Shown: positions 56,524-64,000 of the stretch, in pieces
How positions within the stretch are numbered: the first letter of the stretch is position 1
Layout: each line of letters opens with the position of its first letter
Origin: Rhynchonema sp. JSB1_4
Taxonomy: Eukaryota > Nematoda > Chromadorea > Monhysterida > Xyalidae
Direction: 5' to 3'
Length of the DNA stretch: 64,000 bases
Assembly: GCA_030248065.1 (NCBI GenBank)
Contig: JASAMV010004383.1
Location: forward strand, 56,357 to 120,356
The notes under the pieces: generated by a model
Databases searched by the model: none
Seen by the model: the letters and a program-made list of their open reading frames with translations, nothing else
What the model was told of the DNA's origin: nothing
Translations under genes and position numbers: made by a program

Positions 56524-58596
56524 CACTAAAACCTGGAAACACGGAGAGAAAAATTGACAGTTAGTGTTAATGGAATTGAAGGCGAACTTATGAGGATGAT
56601 AACTGTCCGTTTGGGGTTTCAATTAGGTTATGTAATCCCTTATTGTTTTTCAGTGAAAACTTGATGTATCATTTTCGCACCAAGTTTTTGGCCTTTGCAC
56701 TTTTGCCCAAAACCGAGCACTGGGGCGCTGGAGAGAAGCAAAGTGCTTCTGAGAAAACAAACAACACTTCAAACTCCATATCGCTATTTTTGCATTGCAA
56801 TTCAGCTCTCGGGTGCATTTCGCAATATCAAAACCTTCCCGCTTGGCAAGCGAACAGCGCAGCTGACGGACTTTACGCGTTATTATTTTGCGCAACAACA
56901 CATTATGATTAGGATAGTTGTTTGGTCGTCAACTCATATCGTCAGCTATGGTGGTCAACACAGCGCAGTACGCGTGTGCATTTGATGGCCCGACGACATC
57001 ACAGACCAGGCAACCCTATGGCATAAGCGGCAACATGCTGTCTTTTACACACTGGATTGCCCGACGATCAATATTGACGGCTATGCAAGTCTGGGTGCGT
57101 TGACGAGCAGAGTTGACGATCTGGGTTGACGACGTGAACATAAGCCCATGGTGACGCACATGTCAGGTTGGAGATCGGATCAGATCTGCGTTGACCACCA
57201 ACTGAAACAACTGCCACACTATGTATGTCTTGTGACGTGCGTGTTGTCTGGAATAATCGGTCCGGGGACAGTTCGTGTTTTCCGCGTCAATGAGACTTTT
57301 CCGTGTCTGCATCAGTTCCTCGAGTACGAAGTTCCTAGTGTGAAGTTCCGTATTGTCGTGCTGCGACTTTTCATCGATTGTACCGCCGTACCTGGACAGT
57401 TCCTCGAGTGATTGAGTGGTAACCAAGGAAACCAATACGTATAAACATACAATACATTAGTGTTCACTGTTGTATGTACGCATGCGTGCTTGTTCCCCAT
57501 AAACTGTTTGGAATTCATCCATATACTGCAGGTTGACGACAGTCACGAATTAAGCCACCTGGTCAATGATTGATTGATCGCTGGTAGATTGATTTTCATC
57601 GAAAAATTAGGCTATTTTTCTTGACAAATCAAGGAAAAAGAAGGAAATACAGGATTTTAAAAAAACGAAAAACAACCCAGACGTTTTTTCAAAAAATGCT
57701 ATTTTCTAAATAACAACGCCCGGTTTTTGCCGAACACTGACACTTGCGGATCGGATTAGATCTGCTTTTCTCACAGAACAAATGCCACTCTATCTTGTGA
57801 CGTGTGTGTTTTCTGGGAACAATCAACGCAAAAGGCGTGGGCTCACGTATTATTAAGTATTTATCCATACTTCCGCTGAATTGCACGCCTTGTCAGCTGC
57901 ACCGTGACCCTATGCCAGTGTAGTGGCAGGCCGATGTGTGGGAGGTAAGTATGATGCGGGGTTGCGACCGGAAGCGTGAGAGGTATGGTTTTGGTCACCC
58001 AAAAAGGCAAAAAAACACTGTTTCGTATACAATTTTGGCCAAAAAATGAGGTAAAAATAGTACCTTTTCAAATTTTCTGAAAAAGGTATTATGGGTGGGT
58101 TTCGCGCGATTTTTGGGAAAATAAGGTTGAAGAACACCGATTTATGCCTTACAAATGTATAAAAAATTGCTTGTGAGAGGTATGATTTAGAGTTGTGAGA
58201 GCAAAGTACTCACCCCCCTCGGGTTTTGTGGTAGGTAAGTGCTGGGAGGGGGTAAACCCCCCCTGCCACTACTATGCACTATGCCTTATACGAAAAAATC
58301 ACTCAGAGTTCTACACATTTTCGAACATATGCAGCTGCCACACCTTTTTGAGCGGGTATGTTCCTCATGACCCATTACACTATTGTAAACTTCATTTTAT
58401 TTTGATGCACACCCATATTTGCACTGAAATTTGCGTGACTATAAAAAGCAAAAGTAACGACACTATGAACAGCGCTGAACATCCAGCAGCGACATACGCT
58501 AGAAAAAAACGGGCAGTACAAATGTATAATCACAACAACTGCATGAAAACACAACAGATCTCTGACAGTGTTCCAGAATACAAACCAACGCTCAGC
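56524..58596. other. Intergenic with inverted-repeat fragments
   Basis: No gene is supported. It holds a GTCGTCAACTC-type inverted-repeat element (about 56925-57147) and a degraded fragment near 57600-57735 that shares CAAGGAAAAAGAAGGAAATA ... AAAAACGAAAAAC wording with the CAGGGTTGGGCA hAT MITEs. Confidence 0.4.
56925..57147. repeat. GTTGACGAC-type inverted-repeat element
   Basis: The left part TTTGGTCGTCAACTCATATC and the right part GAGTTGACGATCTGGGTTGA are inverted to each other, followed by GACGTGAACATAAGCCC. Related ends occur at 13386-13495 (GCTTATATTCATGTCGTCAA), 31488-31589 and about 47735-47860. Confidence 0.45.
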
Positions 58597-61500
58597 TCAA
58601 CATTCCACACTTTCCTGGTCACTGTCAGTGGTTCTGTCCACATTCAACGAACCACGAGACGACGACGACGGCACCTTCTCGATTCTGGTCGGCGGAACTG
58701 CAACAAATGAAAAAAAATAAGATGCACCTCAAAACACCGACCATTTTTTTATACAGTGTCCGATGAACAACGATTTTGGCAGCTACTGCAACAGCTAGAT
58801 TCAATTTTAATCCGGGCAATATTTAAGGCACGCAAAAATTGCGCTGGCCCAGAGCTCTTCAAGATTTCTGCCTGCCATGAGCGCGTAGGTTGATGATCCT
58901 GAACCCAGTTGTTCGACGCAGACATGGACACAAACCGCTCGCACATCTCATGCCACAACACGTCAAACCATACCTGAACTAGCGACAGCGGCATGGGCCA
59001 ATGAGCGCACAGCGGGTGGTTTGTCAGGATTGCCCCAGACTCGACGAGCGGGCACCGACGGCACGGTGGTCGAAAGTGGAACCGCACCTATATTTTGGCG
59101 GCAAAGTGATTTAATACATTCAGTCATTGGTCTGTTGTTGCGTTTCAACCGCAGAGACCAATAAAAGACACGGGCTTAAAGCCAACCACTGCCACAACGG
59201 CAGGGCAAAACAGTTTGGACCGTATTCTGTGTCATAGAACTAGAGCGGTGATTTGGACAAGCATAAAAGTTATGGCTCACAATATTTGTAAAGCTAACTT
59301 CCCTCACGCACCAGGAGTAGTCACGACCACAGGTGGACTGGGTGCTCTGACTGCTTGCATCGCACTACTGAATGAGATATTAGCTGGCGCAGGGGGTGCA
59401 TCCAGGGGTACGCCTCGATTACGGACTAGCGACGGAAGGGTGAGGGTGGGAGGCTGAAAACAGCATGATGCTTCATGGTGTGTTTACTTTTAGGTGTGAT
59501 CGTTGTAGCTTGTACGTTCGTCAAACTTAGTGACATCAGGATCAGACAGAAATATGACTGATGCAAAAAGTCATGCGACCAAAGATGAAGAACTGAGAAA
59601 GGCAGCCATGCTGCACAACCAACCGTCTGCATGACCACCATCTGCGTCTGTCTGTTCTGTGCCCCAAACGACTGTGGGCCCGTCGTGCCACGACCATTAT
59701 TGGTGTACTGTGTCTTGGGTCGTTGAATGATTGCTGGACGCGTAGATTGCACCTGTGATGATGGGCCATCACGATGTTGTTGTTGCGCCTGCAAACGGAC
59801 AGAACATGCAAGAAATAGGAGTTAAACGTCGGCCTGAAACCTGATGATTGGCTCGTACTGGGAATGTTGTTGGCTGAAAACACAATTGGCTGTGCATGGG
59901 AAATTTTTAATGTCCCAACGACAGCGCTGATTTCAAGCAGTCAAATTAGATTAGACCAGCAAACACAGCTGCAATCAACCGTACCTGCGCGGCTGCGCTC
60001 CGACTGTACGGACCAGTAGCGATCGGAGAACGACCTGCAAAGGGCGAAATGTGCAACAAATAATAGCCAACAATAGACAAATAACAAAACGAAGCAGTCA
60101 CCAACTAGTTGCATAAGTGGGTGTGCGACCTGGTGCGAAACGGTCACGGGCCACCACATGAAGACGGGTAGTGCCTGAAAACGGTAAATTAAATTGGGTG
60201 GAACATAAGTTTGTCTACATAGTCCTCACACACATCAACGTACCCCTTTGCACAAAACCGCCGGGTGCATGGAGCATACGTTGTGGTTGTGCATTGGTCA
60301 CCATCGGGGGCATTCGTCGCACAGCCGTCGTGTTGGCGAACCGAGTCGAACCAGTGCTGCTGCGTTGTTCGGCTGCTGCGGACAGGGCGCGCTGCAAACA
60401 TTGTTAGTCAGCAGGGAATATTGGATATTCTCGACATTTTGGATTACAATTGGATAGAGACTTACTAGAAATTGGATTTGCTGCAAACCAAACCTGTTTA
60501 TTCTGTTGATACATGGCCTGTGGAGTGAGCAGGACGGGCTGCGGGGACAGTCGTGTGGCGGTGGTGGTGGGCTGGAACCATTGGAAATATTGTTGAGTTT
60601 CGTGAGTTAAATGGCGTGTTGTGTGACGTTGTACTCATAGACCAGCGGTGTGTATGGTCCTGTGACAGTGACCAATCGACAAAAACGATTGATAATTCAT
60701 AAGCCAAAATACCAGACCGAAAAATTTTGAGAAAAGAAAGCAATCAGAATTCAAGAAGAATCTGTTCTAAAACACTGGCACAGCTCGTCTTCAGTGGTGT
60801 TGTATTTACCCTTGGGCCTACGTAGACTTGGTGTACACGCGAAATTTGTATTTCTGACGAAATGACGAAATAAACACAAGAAAACGACGACAACCAACAA
60901 TGATGGTGGCGACCATCTTGGTGCTGGTGATTGTCACCGATGGCGAGGGTGTGTCGGGTATGATTTGTGGACTCAGCGTTGGCACACTGCTCACGCTGGC
61001 ACTGGGTGACGGAAGTGATGCAGCACTGCCTGTTGACGATGTGGTAGTACGACGCTTTTTGGGAGCTGAAATTGGGCTCAGTCCGGGGTTCAGGAATAAA
61101 ATGATGATAAATATACTGGGTTATGAGTTTCATCGATGAACTCTCAGCCAACGAAAGCCCACGAACCCACGTGACTAAATGCCATGCCATTTATGAGGAT
61201 CTGACCTGACCTGCGCGTGAACACTGAGCGAAATTGGCTATAAAAAGCTTGCAACGCACGTGATGTGCTTCAAAAATCATTATCAGACACTATGTATTCA
61301 GCTTATGTATGTACATGATTGGTGCATTGGACTCCCAAAATTTAATCCGTGTGCCAAGAATATCCATTTTCTTTTCATGCCAACAATCCTTGCCCACAAC
61401 TCACCAGGTGTTGTTTTGCCCGTGTTGTTGTTCTTTGGCGGTGTTGGTGTGTGATGTTGTTGTTGTTGTTGCGCTTGTTGTTTTACCATTTGCATAGCGC

Positions 61501-64000
61501 TGTCACGATGGTGTTCGCGACTCGTTGACGATATGCGACGACGAGCGCTCAGACGTGACGCTGGCATACTGGCGTCCACTGCAAACATCAGGTATTTTGA
61601 TAATAATGCGAGCTTTTTTGTAACCGTTGCCACAACCGGATTTCAGCAGCCCCAACGTCAGGTGGCACACCAGGTCATCTATACTGCTAAAACAGGAAGA
61701 CGTATGTATGTCTGTCTGTGGCCCCATCCCTCGGAGGTGCGGAGGGGTCAATTTTCACGGGTAGCTTTGGGTATGCTAACGGGTTTTCGGGGGGGGGGGG
61801 GGTGGCACGGCACGGGCGCAGCGCTGTAGCCGGGCGGTAGGCACGGGTCCCATCTAGTCATCAGTAATCCACAAACACCGACTTGCAACAATCCCCTGGC
61901 ACCAACCCTGTGTCTTGCGATGTATGGTTCTGTCGAACGGTCTGACGCGCGCACAAGTGTCCTCACCAGTCCAATCCATCGAAGTGTTGGATGACGTGGA
62001 GTGAGCCGGTGATAGCAGGACATTGCTCGGTGTTGTTGGCAACGAACCTGCACCATGCAGTTTTGTCTGATTGTTTGTGTGCGTGAAAATAGTAAAAAAT
62101 TGACAACAAAATGAGCAGACACTCAACCCAACCACACCTGTATTGAACGCAATCGAAGGTCGTTGCAAATCGCGAGTGCCAACGGCCAACTGCTGCTGTT
62201 GTTTTGGTTGTGGTGAATCAAGCGAAATTCTGCAAGCAATAAGCCAATCAGTAGACAACAATAATGGTATGTTTTCGGTTCTCCGGACGAAGAACACGCC
62301 AAACCTATGAATTGGCTCGGTGGTATCGTGTTGTTGTTCGGATGCCTTTCGTTTGCGTGGCTGCGTCTTCTTCGGCGTCTTTTTACCCTTTTCCTGATTC
62401 TGAACGCCCAGTATGGCGTCCAATTGGGCTTGCACCTCACCCGACACATCGCTATCTTTGCATGATTTGTCCTGAAGCATTTGACAGATTAAAATAAATT
62501 AGTGGAGAAGCAAAGGGAACTGAAGAAAGGGCACTGTTTGACTGAAAGGTTAGGATAAATATACAGCAGACGTTATATGAGACCGTACCTTGTGACTGAC
62601 GTAGCCATAGGTCGTGTTGAATTGTCTGCGTGACGCACCGGACTTCTTGGACACAACACCTGACGACGCTGCATCGGACTGCTGAAATACGAACAAGCAA
62701 TAAAAGTTATGACAAATTGTAGTCCGCTGGCTTGTTGAGATAGGCAAGGATTATATCCTGTTTTTTGCCATCTTCACGTGCTGAGGAGGTTGCGTCTCAC
62801 TCACGCAAACTACGTGTTAGAATTCATGAAATCGACCGCATCAGCCCGACCTGCGCGCGTTTCTCATCGGCCTCGTTGTGCGCGAGTGCGGCGGCGGCAG
62901 CGACGGCCATTTCGGCGGGTGACGTCATGCCGACACTGGTCGGTTCGTACGACAACGGGTCACGATGCACACGCGGCCAATCGAAAGTCCAACGGATGAA
63001 CTCGCCGATGTGTTGCTGCAATACATTTTAGTGCACAACTATCGATGAAAGACGCAAGACGCAATCATCGAAGTTTCGAGGATCAGTACCCCAAAGCCTA
63101 TAATTCAATTGCGCAAGTAATTCTCGGGATTCTGCTATCAGGCAATGTTTTCGGCTAAGGTTGGTCAACTGCGTATATCAGCAGCATTTGCTCAAAGAAT
63201 ACCTCATGGATTTTTTTAACCAAATTTAGAAGCTTTTTAGCTGCTAAATTTTTTGAAAAGCTAGTAAATTTTCAAATTTAGTAGCCTAAAAGCTACTAAA
63301 TTTTGTATGTTGGCCAAAAAAGCTAGTAAATTGGCTTTTCAGCGACAAAAAGCTACTAAATTTTTGATTTTACTAGCTTCTGGCTACTAGCCCATTTTGA
63401 AAAAATAAACCCTGGAATACCTGACAAATACAGGGACCGGCCGCAAAGCTTGATGCCTACATCGTCTTACGTTCAAATGTTACCCATAAAAATATCAAAG
63501 TACGAAACAGCGACAAACTAAAAAGCTAACGATGAGCGTCAAGTCGATATTCTTCTGTGTCATTTTCAATTCGTACAGTATCTCGTTGGACACACGCAGT
63601 TGGTGATCAGCGCCGCCGAGCACGACAACACCAGATTCCCCTGCAAGTGGTCATGTGAAAGTGCGGTGGCCCACAATCGCGCCAAACAAATGCGAAATTC
63701 TAAACGGGCACATAAGGTTGTTGTTGTTGAATCGTCTTGCAAAATGGAACACACTAGTTGTGTTTGGGCAGCGACTGGTGGAGCATTGGACAGGCCACAA
63801 GCATTCTACATCTTCCTTACCCAGCATCAGGTCTCGTGTGTCTTGTAGATCATTCAACGACGTTCGACTCGAGTACTGGCCGACAACAAACAGACTCGGA
63901 CAGCGAAGCGACAGGAACTCGTCGTCGATCAGCTGAGAGTGGGACACATCGATAGCAAACAACCAATCGTGCATGGATGGCAAAAATACATGGGCGACCA
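58597..64000 (-). CDS. KANSL3-like NSL complex subunit, 3' part, 16 exons in window
   Basis: Exons on the minus strand: 63821 to beyond 64000, 63531-63640, 62851-63015, 62589-62681, 62305-62471, 62138-62229, 61967-62047, 61405-61578, 60899-61065, 60494-60571, 60244-60391, 60130-60174, 59985-60034, 59620-59788, 58974-59087, 58597-58697, phases matching throughout. KANSL3 is a subunit of the nuclear NSL histone acetyltransferase complex and contains a degenerate alpha/beta-hydrolase-like fold. The best evidence is LRCPSLFVVGQYSSR followed by SGVVVLGGADHQLRVSNEIL, the same pair of core strands and GGAD-x-x-LR(I/V)S loop as in animal KANSL3. The rest is a long Gln/Ser/Pro-rich tail with basic patches (KGKKTPKKTQPRKRK, APKKRR) suited to nuclear entry. 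The 5' part lies outside the window. Confidence 0.85.

Noticed and set aside
1..64000. Search for tRNA, rRNA, CRISPR arrays, operons or bacterial/phage genes
   Set aside because: None was seen. Intron-split animal genes fill the window, and the inverted repeats are transposon ends rather than CRISPR repeats.

Overview
The window is animal nuclear DNA. Every recognisable gene is split into short exons by GT-AG introns, many only 50 to 300 bases long, with compact acceptors such as TTGCAG and TTTCAG. There are no operons and no ribosome binding sites. The gene content (C-type lectin, PAN-like protein, GT11 fucosyltransferase, EGF-like membrane protein, ELOVL6-type elongase) and the intron style suggest an ecdysozoan, most likely a nematode. 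This is inference; there is no rRNA or other phylogenetic marker here.

Layout, left to right. 1-5.8 kb: an EGF-like type I membrane protein, a PPxY-tail protein and two very small intron-split genes on the minus strand. 6.25-10.1 kb: a complete 13-exon quiescin sulfhydryl oxidase (QSOX), plus strand. 13.1-16.2 kb: a C-type lectin and the 3' end of a PAN-like gene. 16.3-18.7 kb: a cluster of TAA-flanked inverted-repeat transposons, one with a BESS-like reading frame. 18.8-21.9 kb: two small membrane-protein candidates. 22.5-31.1 kb: a long multi-exon gene for a RING/zinc-finger, coiled-coil, PAM2-bearing protein resembling the TTC3/DZIP3 E3 ligases. 33.6-37.7 kb: alpha-SNAP (minus). 38.9-41.8 kb: fatty-acid elongase (minus). 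41.8-48.6 kb: a gene-poor, AT-rich stretch. 48.6-53.2 kb: a STRA6-like multipass receptor (plus). 54.3-56.5 kb: an alpha-1,2-fucosyltransferase (minus). 58.6 kb to the right edge: the 3' two-thirds or so of a KANSL3-like chromatin protein (minus).

Exon boundaries were set by hand, requiring splice phases to match across introns. QSOX, the elongase, the fucosyltransferase, STRA6 and KANSL3 are phase-consistent throughout. Alpha-SNAP is consistent but lacks its last exon, and the TTC3-like gene has one unresolved stretch near 25.9-26.2 kb. Much of the secretory and surface biology is represented (QSOX in oxidative folding, alpha-SNAP in membrane fusion, GT11 glycosylation, lectin, PAN, STRA6), but neighbouring genes are independent units, not a pathway cluster.

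Between and inside the genes lies a dense layer of small inverted-repeat DNA transposons. Several are datable by exact target-site duplications: hAT-type with 8 bp, TAA-type (PIF/Harbinger-like) with 3 bp, and TA-type. The most unusual signal is a dispersed 10-mer, TGATGTTTCA, present about two dozen times. It lies mostly in introns, on the sense strand of the host gene, and often abuts the 3' splice site.
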